Shown here: positions 1 through 6,150 of the stretch, piece by piece | Position numbering within the stretch: position 1 is the first letter of the stretch | Layout: each line of letters begins with the position of its first letter | Source: VRUE01 sp963814915 | GTDB taxonomy: Bacteria; Actinomycetota; Thermoleophilia; Solirubrobacterales; 70-9 | DNA length: 14,782 bases | NCBI GenBank assembly: GCA_963814915.1 | Contig: CAWFEI010000002.1 | Coordinates: forward strand, 1 to 14,782 | Reading direction: 5' to 3' | Notes under the pieces: model-generated | What the model was told of the DNA's origin: nothing | The model's database searches: none | The model's input: only the letters and a program-made list of their open reading frames with translations | Program-made: the position numbers and the translations under genes

Positions 1-461
1 GGACGTAGACGCGAACGATCTGCAGGAAGGCGACGAGCGGGAAGCCGGCGGCCAGCACCCGGGCGCAGTGGCGCAGCGCCTTTGACGTCGTCGGGGGTCG
101 AGCTGGCGCTGGCGACCGAGCGGCGTGCCGAGGATGACCAGGATGCGCTCGATCAGCTCCGGCTCCAGCCCGGTCTCGGCGGGCGACCTCCTCGACGGTG
201 ACCCGCTGCTCGGGGCGGGGGAGCAGGTCCTCGACGAACCCGAAGGCGAGGCTGCCCTCGCGGCCGGCCCGCTTCAGCTCCTCCAACGAGTGGCCGCGCT
301 CGCGCATGCGCGCGACGACCCGGGCCTGGGCGGCAGCGGCGGCGGTCCAGCGGCCGCGACGGACCGGCACCACTTCTCCCCTCGGCCCAACGCTTCAGCG
401 TGCTCGCCGCGACACCGGAGCGCGCGAGGGCCTCGCTGAGGGAGATCCGTTCGTCCGCCAT
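1..461 (-). pseudogene. Adenylate/guanylate cyclase-type protein, N-terminal regulatory part; frame broken, cut by window edge
   Basis: No single frame is open, but shifting frame three or four times gives one coherent protein. It begins MADERISLSEALARSG (a MerR-like helix-turn-helix start), continues EGEVVPVRRGRWTAAAA, then SLEELKRAGREGSLAFGF, then AAETGLEPELIERIL, and runs off the edge as VLAAGFPLVAFLQIVRVY. From memory, this series resembles the N-terminal regulatory module in front of class III cyclase domains in Solirubrobacterales; the catalytic domain would lie beyond base 1. Each apparent shift is one extra base, mostly in a short homopolymer: GGGG near 378, CCC near 181, one near 120, and AAA (on the minus strand) near 81. 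This looks more like sequencing error at a contig end than gene decay. The ATG at 461 has no clear Shine-Dalgarno. The family assignment is moderately supported; the broken frame is seen directly. Confidence 0.55.
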
Positions 462-470
462 CGAGTGCCG

Positions 471-476
471 AGGCTA
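471..476 (-). promoter_or_regulatory. Possible -10 element of a leaderless or near-leaderless promoter
   Basis: The minus strand reads TAGCCT, nine bases before the ATG at 461. Transcription would start at or next to the start codon, which fits the absence of a Shine-Dalgarno. No good -35 hexamer is visible at 16-18 bases. Confidence 0.25.
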
Positions 477-501
477 ATCCCATTGGTCGCCAAACGCCGA
501 T

Positions 502-523
502 CGGGGCGGCTCTCGCCGCCCCG
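502..523 (-). terminator. Hairpin terminator after the PII gene
   Basis: A perfect 8-bp stem (CGGGGCGG / CCGCCCCG) with a 6-base loop lies 33 bases past the PII stop codon. There is no strong T-run after it (only GTTT about 8 bases on), as is common in GC-rich actinobacteria. It is well placed to end the amt-PII transcript. Confidence 0.5.
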
Positions 524-556
524 TCGGGTTCGATCGTCTGTATGCGGCTCGCGCTG

Positions 557-925
557 CTAGGCGGCGCCCTCCTCCTCGGAGTGCGCCTGGAGCACCAGCT
601 CCCCGCCCTCGCCGGTGCGGATGCGAACCGCTTCCTCCACCGGCAGGACGAAGATCTTTCCGTCGCCGACCTCGCCCGTCCGGGCGTGCTTGAGGATCGT
701 CTCGACGACGAGCGGCTTGTCTTTGTCCTCGACCACGACCTCGAGCTTCAGTTTGGGTCGGACATTGACCGTCAGGGTCGAGCCGCGATACCGCTCGACT
801 ATCCCCTTCTGCCTGCCCGAGCCCTTGGCCTCGATGATCGACAGGGACGGAAATCCCTTGTCGAGCAGTTCGGCCCTGATCGGCTCGAACGCCTCGTGGC
901 GGATGAACGCCTCTATCTTCTTCAT
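557..925 (-). CDS. glnK: Nitrogen regulatory protein PII lacking Tyr51
   Basis: A 122-residue PII trimer subunit. PII proteins bind ATP/ADP and 2-oxoglutarate and gate AmtB-type ammonium channels through the T-loop. The start MKKIEAFIR, the T-loop stem GSGRQKGIVERYRGS, the B-loop TGEVGDGKIFV and the C-loop RIRTGE match the family and align with E. coli GlnB without gaps to residue 60. The residue at position 51, the Tyr that is uridylylated in proteobacteria and adenylylated in studied actinobacteria, is Leu (RGSTLTVNVRPK); Tyr46 is kept. The C-terminus has an acidic tail. The gene follows amt after 13 bases, and its Shine-Dalgarno AGGAG overlaps the amt TAG stop (TAGGAG), so the two are probably translationally coupled. 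Pairing with amt favours the name glnK over glnB. Family certain; lack of Tyr51 modification inferred. Confidence 0.95.
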   Translation of the reverse strand: MKKIEAFIRHEAFEPIRAELLDKGFPSLSIIEAKGSGRQKGIVERYRGSTLTVNVRPKLKLEVVVEDKDKPLVVETILKHARTGEVGDGKIFVLPVEEAVRIRTGEGGELVLQAHSEEEGAA

Positions 926-938
926 GCGTTCAGGTCTC

Positions 939-2423
939 CTAACGCGACTCGGTCGCGGTCATCTGGGCAGGTGCGGCCGCCGGCACGGAGGCCCCGGATC
1001 CACCCATCGTGGTTGGCAGCCCCGTCGAATACTCCGGCTGCGGGATGAACTGCTCCGGGTATCCGTACATGCCGTGGGAGCTGATGTCGAGGCCGGCTTC
1101 CTCCTCCTCGTCGTCGACGCGGAGCCCGATCGTGCCTTTGATGAAGGCGAACGTCGCGATCGAGATCACAAAGACGACGACGAAGGTGAAGGCAACCGCC
1201 AGACCCTGAACCCCCAACTGTCCGAGGGTCGAGCTGAGCGGTTCGTCGCCGAATATCGAGTACCAGACGCCGGGCGCCGCGCCTTCGCTGATCAAGCGCG
1301 AAGAGGCGAAGATGCCGACGGAGAGCGTTCCCCAGATACCGGCCAGGCCGTGCGCCGAGAGGGCGCCGACAGGGTCGTCGAGGAGCTTGTCGATCGCCAG
1401 GACCGCGTAGACGACGAGCAGCCCGGCGAACAGGCCGATGATCGGCGCCGCCCAGTACTCGACGAAGCCCGAGGGCGCCGTGATCGCGACCAGGCCGGCG
1501 ATCGCGCCGTTGCCGGCCATGCCGACGTCGAGCGATTTGCTCTTCAGGTAGACGGCGATCGAGGCGCCGATCACACCTGCCGCGGCGGCCAGCTGGGTGT
1601 TCAGCATGACCTCGCCGAACAGGTTGCCTTCCGTTCCGAAGGTCGAGCCTCCGTTGAAGCCGAACCAGCCGATCCAGAGGATGATCACGCCGAGGCCGAC
1701 GAGCGGCATCGAGTGCCCCGGGATGACCCGCGGTTTGCCGCTCGCGTCGTACTTGCCCTTACGCGGGCCGAGCAGCAACAGCGCCGCAAACGCGCCGACA
1801 GCACCGGTGAGGTGCACCACGGAGGAGCCCGCGAAGTCCATCACCGGTTTGCCGCCGATGTCGCCGAGCAGGCCGCCGCCCCAAACCGCGTGGGCGACCA
1901 GTGGGTAGATGATCGCGCCGAAGACGACCGCGTAGATCACGTAGGCGCCGAACTTGATCCGCTCCAGGGTCGTGCCCCAGACGATCGCCAGCGAGACGGC
2001 GCAGAAGGCGAGGCCGTAGAGCATCAACATCGCGGTTTCGCCGTTTACAGCTTCCCCCGCGACGGTCTGGCCGAAGTGGAAGAAGAAGCCGCTGTCGCCG
2101 AAGAAGTCGTTGCCGCCACCTTCCGCGACGCCGTAGCCGATCGCCCACCAGGCAAGCGTGCAGATCGCCAGGTTGACGAAGATCTTGGCGACGCCGGTGC
2201 CGGCGTTCTTCTGGCGCGAGAAGCCGATCTCGAGGAACATGAACCCGGCCTGCATCAAGAAGACCAGCACGGTCCCCACCGCGACCCAGGTCATATTCAG
2301 TTCGCTGGCCGCGGTTTCGGCCGTGGTTGCCAGTTCAGCCACGCTGGCGGCCGATGCGGCGCCGGGTAGCAATAGGGCAGCGAACACCGTCAAAAGCGCG
2401 GTGACGCCGATCTTCTTTCTCAT
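939..2423 (-). CDS. amt: Ammonium transporter (Amt family)
   Basis: A 494-residue ammonium channel of the cytoplasmic membrane. The start at 2423 is set by AGGAGG seven bases upstream; the open frame extends 22 codons further but those residues do not look like protein N-terminus. A cleavable signal peptide is visible (MRKKIGVTALL...LLPGAASA, residues 1-25). About eleven hydrophobic segments follow. Signature residues are present: the motif DFAGSSVVHLTGAVG (196-210) carries the conserved Asp196 and the first pore His204, and SAHGLAGIWG holds the second pore His358; the Phe of WFGFNGG lies at the expected place. The cytosolic tail (about 434-494) is acidic, then contains LDISSHGMYGYPEQF, the region that contacts PII in related transporters. 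The PII gene directly downstream supports this pairing. It is divergent from the phosphorylase gene at 2609. Confidence 0.96.
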   Translation of the reverse strand: MRKKIGVTALLTVFAALLLPGAASAASVAELATTAETAASELNMTWVAVGTVLVFLMQAGFMFLEIGFSRQKNAGTGVAKIFVNLAICTLAWWAIGYGVAEGGGNDFFGDSGFFFHFGQTVAGEAVNGETAMLMLYGLAFCAVSLAIVWGTTLERIKFGAYVIYAVVFGAIIYPLVAHAVWGGGLLGDIGGKPVMDFAGSSVVHLTGAVGAFAALLLLGPRKGKYDASGKPRVIPGHSMPLVGLGVIILWIGWFGFNGGSTFGTEGNLFGEVMLNTQLAAAAGVIGASIAVYLKSKSLDVGMAGNGAIAGLVAITAPSGFVEYWAAPIIGLFAGLLVVYAVLAIDKLLDDPVGALSAHGLAGIWGTLSVGIFASSRLISEGAAPGVWYSIFGDEPLSSTLGQLGVQGLAVAFTFVVVFVISIATFAFIKGTIGLRVDDEEEEAGLDISSHGMYGYPEQFIPQPEYSTGLPTTMGGSGASVPAAAPAQMTATESR

Positions 2424-2430
2424 CGAACTT

Positions 2431-2436
2431 CCTCCT
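2431..2436 (-). promoter_or_regulatory. Ribosome binding site of amt
   Basis: The minus strand reads AGGAGG, seven bases before ATG 2423. It decides the start against the longer open frame beginning at 2489. Confidence 0.8.
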
Positions 2437-2487
2437 AGCCCGCCGTGGCACGCCGCGGCGGTCGCGGTTTGGTTTGCGATCGCAGCC

Positions 2488-2493
2488 AAGGTA
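2488..2493 (-). promoter_or_regulatory. Possible -10 element of the amt promoter
   Basis: TACCTT on the minus strand fits the TAnnnT pattern and would give a leader of about 60 bases. No convincing -35 was found at 16-18 bases, so an activator may be needed or the call is wrong. Confidence 0.2.
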
Positions 2494-2591
2494 TGAACAG
2501 GGCCGCAGCTTGTGTTTGGACTCTTGGAGCAAATCTGGGAGGCCCATCTCTCACGAGTGGAAAGGCCCCTGCTTCGGCGGGCGACGGCGGG

Positions 2592-2605
2592 TAGGCTGCG
2601 CAGCC
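2592..2605 (+). promoter_or_regulatory. Possible -10 element overlapped by a 12-bp palindrome
   Basis: TAGGCT (2592-2597) lies 11 bases before the GTG at 2609, suitable for a leaderless transcript. It overlaps the perfect palindrome GGCTGCGCAGCC (2594-2605), which could be an operator or chance in GC-rich DNA. No clear -35. Confidence 0.25.
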
Positions 2606-2608
2606 CCC

Positions 2609-3298
2609 GTGCCCGCCCGATTGCGTCCCACCGCGCCGATCGCCGCCGCCGCGATCCTCGTCGGCGATCCCGGGCGGGCGCTGCTGCTGGCCCAGGAGCT
2701 GCTCGAGCAGCCGAAGATGAGCAACCACGCCCGCGGGCTCTGGGGCTACTCGGGCCTGACGGCCTCCGGGGGCGAGGAGTTGACGATCCAGGCGACGGGG
2801 ATGGGCGGTCCGAGCGCTGCGATGGTGCTCGCCGACCTCGCCGAGCTCGGGGTCCGGCGCGCGGTGCGGATCGGCACCTGCGCGGCCGCGGGCACGGAAA
2901 CGGCCCTGGGCGAACTGCTGCTCGCCGATGCCGCGATCGGCGCCGGGGCCAGCGCCGCCTCCTTCGGGGTCACCGCCGGCGCGGCGGCGCACCCCGATTC
3001 CGCCCTGTGCGAACGGCTGGCCGCAGAGCTGGGCGAAGCGGCGCGCCCGGCGACGATCGCCAGCTTCGACTCGATGCCGTCAGAGGCCGCAGCGCCGGAT
3101 GGGGCGGCGGCGGCCGACATGCAGACGCTCGCCGTCCTCGCCCGCGGCCGGGCATTGGGAATCGCCACGGCGGCACTGCTGATCGTCACCGAAGCGGCAG
3201 GCTCGCCGCCGCTGGAACCGGAACGGGCGGAGCGGATCGCCGCAGACGCCGGGAGGGCCGCCTCGAAGGCTCTATCTAACCCTCAAGTCGAGGGTTAG
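2609..3298 (+). CDS. Nucleoside phosphorylase family protein (PNP/UDP phosphorylase fold)
   Basis: A 229-residue cytosolic protein of the PNP_UDP family, which cleaves the N-glycosidic bond of nucleosides with phosphate. Visible motifs are GDPGRA (19-24), MSNHARGLWGY (37-47), the phosphate/ribose loop TGMGGPSAA (63-71), RIGTC (87-91) and DMQT (170-173). The last corresponds to EMEA/EMES in E. coli PNP and uridine phosphorylase, where the second Glu binds the ribose hydroxyls; here it is Gln172. The family's catalytic Asp region (usually TxSD) reads VTEAAG. Substrate is therefore uncertain. The frame is open from 2474, but homology begins at VPARLRPTAPIA, so GTG 2609 is preferred; no good Shine-Dalgarno precedes it. 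It is divergent from amt and converges with the gene at 3301, two bases away. Length is close to the family's usual 230-250. Confidence 0.8.
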   Translation: MPARLRPTAPIAAAAILVGDPGRALLLAQELLEQPKMSNHARGLWGYSGLTASGGEELTIQATGMGGPSAAMVLADLAELGVRRAVRIGTCAAAGTETALGELLLADAAIGAGASAASFGVTAGAAAHPDSALCERLAAELGEAARPATIASFDSMPSEAAAPDGAAAADMQTLAVLARGRALGIATAALLIVTEAAGSPPLEPERAERIAADAGRAASKALSNPQVEG

Positions 3299-3299
3299 A
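3275..3299. terminator. Bidirectional hairpin terminator between convergent genes
   Basis: A perfect 10-bp inverted repeat (TCTAACCCTC / GAGGGTTAGA) with loop AAGTC contains the stop codon of the phosphorylase gene and ends two bases before the convergent stop. The position fits a shared terminator. The sequence also resembles MerR-family dyads that contain CTCAAG, but no promoter or target gene is placed to use it that way. Confidence 0.6.
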
Positions 3300-3300
3300 A

Positions 3301-3657
3301 TCAGGCTTCGGAAGCCGTGTCGGCGCCGTCGCCGCGGCGTTCGGCGTTGAGTTGGCGGCGCAGGCCGCCGAGCTCGCGCGAAACGCGGTCCATCTCATCC
3401 TCGACCTCGTCGAGCCGCTGCGAGACCGACCGCAGGCGGCGCTCGAGCCGCTCGACGTCGCCCGCGGAGGGCAGGTTGAGCGCCGCCATCGCCGCGTGCT
3501 GGGCGTCAGCCGCCTTCTCGCGGGCGCCGAAGGCCGCGGCGACGGCATTCTCCAGCACATGGCTGTCGAGCAGCGCCTGGGCCAGCTCGCCGATCGCCTG
3601 CTCGCTGCGCGCCCGGAAGCTCTCCTGATCGTCTTGGTACTCGCTCTCGAAGCTCAT
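3301..3657 (-). CDS. Small coiled-coil protein, phasin-like
   Basis: A 118-residue soluble protein starting MSFESEYQDDQESF. The helical first half (about 12-58) is Ala-rich and amphipathic (LENAVAAAFGAREKAADAQ). A short break, ALNLPSAGDVERLERRL, leads into a heptad-patterned coiled coil (about 66-106, RLRSVSQRLDEVEDEMDRV), then a charged tail. The NLP-xx-DVERL break followed by a coiled coil is reminiscent of polyhydroxyalkanoate granule proteins of the phasin/PhaE type; this is recalled resemblance, not proof. ATG 3657 is chosen because AAGGTG lies six bases upstream and the 70 residues before it in the open frame have low-quality, Cys/Pro-rich composition. No polymer synthase gene is in the window, so the role stays open. 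Confidence 0.6.
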   Translation of the reverse strand: MSFESEYQDDQESFRARSEQAIGELAQALLDSHVLENAVAAAFGAREKAADAQHAAMAALNLPSAGDVERLERRLRSVSQRLDEVEDEMDRVSRELGGLRRQLNAERRGDGADTASEA

Positions 3658-3762
3658 CGCCGACACCTTAGAGATTGCGCATCCGGAGCGACTGAGATGC
3701 TGCCGGGCCATAGGCATGGGACAGCCGTTGATTAAGGGCATGTTGGGGGGCGGCAAAGCGCA

Positions 3763-3791
3763 TTGCGCGCCTCCGCACAAGTCAGTAGCTT
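3763..3791 (+). promoter_or_regulatory. Predicted sigma-70-type promoter of the transglycosylase gene
   Basis: TTGCGC (3763-3768) and TAGCTT (3786-3791) are separated by 17 bases. This predicts a transcript start near 3798 and a leader of about 72 bases that contains the hairpin at 3823-3844. Confidence 0.35.
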
Positions 3792-3822
3792 GGGCGTGCT
3801 TCATGCTTGGGGAGAGGGTGGA

Positions 3823-3844
3823 CACGGGTAGGGAAATACCCGTG
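3823..3844 (+). promoter_or_regulatory. Leader hairpin upstream of the transglycosylase gene
   Basis: A perfect 8-bp stem (CACGGGTA / TACCCGTG) closes the purine loop GGGAAA, ending 26 bases before the ATG at 3871. It matches no riboswitch I recognise; I looked for c-di-AMP (ydaO) and c-di-GMP motifs and did not see them. It may affect mRNA stability or translation. Confidence 0.4.
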
Positions 3845-3870
3845 CACGCAGGGATACGAGGCGCCATCGG

Positions 3871-6150
3871 ATGAGACCAAAGCTCGCACTGATCATCGCT
3901 CTGGCCGGATTCGCGGTCGTCACCGCGCTAGGCGTCGGCATGGCCGGCGCCGATCCGTCTACCGGGCTCGGCGAAAGGCAGGCGGCGAGCGGGCTGACCG
4001 TCGCCCCCGCCCTACCCTCCGCGAAGCCGCCCGCCTGCGACAACGAAGTCGACGACGACGGCGACGGGCTGACCGACCTCGAAGACCCCGACTGCGACTC
4101 CGCCGCCGACACCAGCGAGAAGGCCGAAGCAGAAGCCGGCGCCCCGGATGAATCCGAAGAAGGGGAAGACGGCGCGAAACAGCAGCCCACCGGCAAGGCC
4201 AAGAGCGGCACAGCACTCAACGCCGCCGAAGCCCCTGACGAAGGCAACAACGGGGTCAAGCGCAACCAGGGCCTCGGCGGCCCGGCCGGCGAAAGCGGCG
4301 CCGTGACCGCGCCCAGCGCGACGGCAGGCGACCAGCCCCCGAGCGAAGGAGCCGACGGCGGCTCGCAGTTCGGCAAGGGCGGCGCCCCCACCGAAGAAAA
4401 CCCGAGCACGACGATCGCCCCCTTCGGCCCGGCCCCGATCGGCGTCCCCAACTTCGTCATCGACTCGTTCGAGATCCCGCCCTTCCTGCTGCCGATCTAC
4501 CAGGCCTGCGGCACCGAGTACGGGATCCCCTGGGAGGTGCTCGCCTCGATCAACAAGATCGAGACAGCCTTCGGCACCAACCTCAACGTCTCCTCGGCCG
4601 GCGCGATCGGCTGGATGCAGTTCCTGCCCTCGACCTGGGGGACTTACGGCGTCGACGCCAACGGCGACGGCCGCAAGGACCCCTACAACCCGGTCGACGC
4701 GATCTGCGGCGCGGCCAACTACCTCAAGGCCAGCGGCGGGGCCGGTGATCTCTACAACGCGATCCTCGCCTACAACCACGCCGACTGGTACGTGCAGGAG
4801 GTGCTGCTCTACGCACGCGCCTACGGCAAGCTGCCGACCGACCTGGTCGGCTCGCTGACCGGGCTTACCGAGGGCGCCCACTTCCCGGTCGCCGCCGACG
4901 CCCGCTACGCCGACGACATCTCGGCCCGAGCGGCGCTCAGCAAAGCGACCCCGCAGGTGCGTGACGAATACGGCAACGCCGCCGACGTGATCTCCTCCTC
5001 GCCGACCCGGCGCGGGATCAACATCTTCGCCCGCAAAGGCGCCCCGGTCGTCGCCGTCAACGACGGCGTGATCGTGAAGATCGGCAAGTCGAAGCGGCTC
5101 GGGCGCTACGTCGTCCTGCGCGACGCCTACGGCAACCGCTACATCTACGCCAAGCTCGGCACGATCATGCGCAAGCACCGCAAGGTCGTGATGCCGACCG
5201 GCAAGGAGAAGCGGATCCCGGTCGACAGCCAGAACATCCGCCCGCGCCTCTACGCGCTGCCGGGCAGGGTCGAGGGCGAGCGGGGAGCGCGGGCGAGCAA
5301 GGGCGTCGACAGCGCCACCGCGAAGGGCGCCGACGGAACCCTCAAGGTCGGGTCGAAGGTGATAGCCGGGACGGTCCTGGCGACGATCGGGCCCGAGGAA
5401 GAGGGCATCGACCCGCACATCAACTTCGCGATCCGACCGGCCGGCAAGGGCGCGCCGCGGATCGACCCGAAGCCGATCCTCGACGGCTGGAAGCTGCTCG
5501 AGGCGACGGCGATCTACCGCGCCAAGGGCAAGAACCCCTTCACCGCCGATCTCAGCGGCGCCGGGGTGCTGCTGCTCTCCAAGGAGGCGCTCGAGCGCCG
5601 CGTGCTGGCCGACGATCACCTCGAAATCTACGACTGCGGCCGCACCGACATCGCCACCGGGCAGATCGACCGCCGCGTGCTGGCGATGCTCGAGTACCTG
5701 GCCGGCAAAGGCTTCACGCTCTCGGTCAGCGCGCTCAAGTGCGGCCACAGCATCATGACCGCGTCCGGCTACGTCTCCGAGCACTCGACCGGCGACGCGG
5801 TCGACATCCCGACGATCAACGGCGTCCCGGTGACCGGTCACCAGGGCCCCGGCACGCTCACCGACGAGCTGATTCGCACGGTGCTGCAGCTGCAGGGGAC
5901 GATGCATCCCCACCAGGTGATCTCGCTGGAGGACCTGCCCGGCGCGACGAGCTTCCCGCTGCCCGACCACTTCGACCACGTCCATGTCGGCTACCGGCCG
6001 CTGGCGGGCGCCTTCGGCGAGCAGTTCAACGCCCTGCTCAAACCGAAGCAGTGGCTGCGCCTGACCCACCGGCTCAAGGGGATCGACAACCCGAAGGTGC
6101 CGACCGCGCCGTCGGAGTTCTCGCTCCCTGACAAGCACAAGGGCAACTGA
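3871..6150 (+). CDS. Secreted cell-wall protein: lytic transglycosylase, degenerate M23 domain and M15-like peptidase
   Basis: A 759-residue exported peptidoglycan enzyme. Residues 1-27 form a signal peptide ending MAGA. Residues 56-75 hold a Cys-bounded acidic loop with DDDGDGLTD, probably calcium-binding; 80-185 is a low-complexity Glu/Ala/Gly/Pro linker. A transglycosylase domain (about 200-320) has the catalytic-type Glu231 in NKIETAFG, then SSAGAIGWMQFLPSTW and an EF-hand-like DANGDGRKD (262-270). An M23-like domain (about 372-540) keeps the fold motifs (GAPVVAVNDGVI, YVVLRDAYGNRYIYAKL), but zinc and catalytic positions are changed: HxGID is RRGIN (Arg380, Asn384), YAHL is YAKL (Lys428) and HxH is HIN (His516, Asn518). 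The last domain (about 585-710) has the M15-type signature SEHSTGDAVD (His638, Asp645) and DHVHV (His703/705). So one sugar-cleaving domain, one probably non-catalytic binding domain and one zinc peptidase. GAGG lies nine bases before the ATG. The next gene overlaps its stop. Confidence 0.88.
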   Translation: MRPKLALIIALAGFAVVTALGVGMAGADPSTGLGERQAASGLTVAPALPSAKPPACDNEVDDDGDGLTDLEDPDCDSAADTSEKAEAEAGAPDESEEGEDGAKQQPTGKAKSGTALNAAEAPDEGNNGVKRNQGLGGPAGESGAVTAPSATAGDQPPSEGADGGSQFGKGGAPTEENPSTTIAPFGPAPIGVPNFVIDSFEIPPFLLPIYQACGTEYGIPWEVLASINKIETAFGTNLNVSSAGAIGWMQFLPSTWGTYGVDANGDGRKDPYNPVDAICGAANYLKASGGAGDLYNAILAYNHADWYVQEVLLYARAYGKLPTDLVGSLTGLTEGAHFPVAADARYADDISARAALSKATPQVRDEYGNAADVISSSPTRRGINIFARKGAPVVAVNDGVIVKIGKSKRLGRYVVLRDAYGNRYIYAKLGTIMRKHRKVVMPTGKEKRIPVDSQNIRPRLYALPGRVEGERGARASKGVDSATAKGADGTLKVGSKVIAGTVLATIGPEEEGIDPHINFAIRPAGKGAPRIDPKPILDGWKLLEATAIYRAKGKNPFTADLSGAGVLLLSKEALERRVLADDHLEIYDCGRTDIATGQIDRRVLAMLEYLAGKGFTLSVSALKCGHSIMTASGYVSEHSTGDAVDIPTINGVPVTGHQGPGTLTDELIRTVLQLQGTMHPHQVISLEDLPGATSFPLPDHFDHVHVGYRPLAGAFGEQFNALLKPKQWLRLTHRLKGIDNPKVPTAPSEFSLPDKHKGN

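Noticed and set aside
615..2369. Long open frame (584 codons) on the + strand opposite amt
   Set aside because: Composition is Arg/Asp/Glu/Gly-rich with no motif, while the opposite strand encodes a clear Amt. It is a GC-driven antisense shadow.
2475..2484. Palindrome TGCGATCGCA, similar to the cyanobacterial HIP1 motif
   Set aside because: A single occurrence in GC-rich DNA; no repeat pattern and nothing else cyanobacterial in the window.
3275..3299. MerR-family operator reading of the CTCAAG dyad
   Set aside because: It sits at the stop codons of two convergent genes, with no downstream gene to control; a terminator explains it better.
3658..3870. Possible c-di-AMP or c-di-GMP riboswitch before the cell-wall gene
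   Set aside because: I could not find the conserved core sequences of either class; only one simple hairpin is visible.
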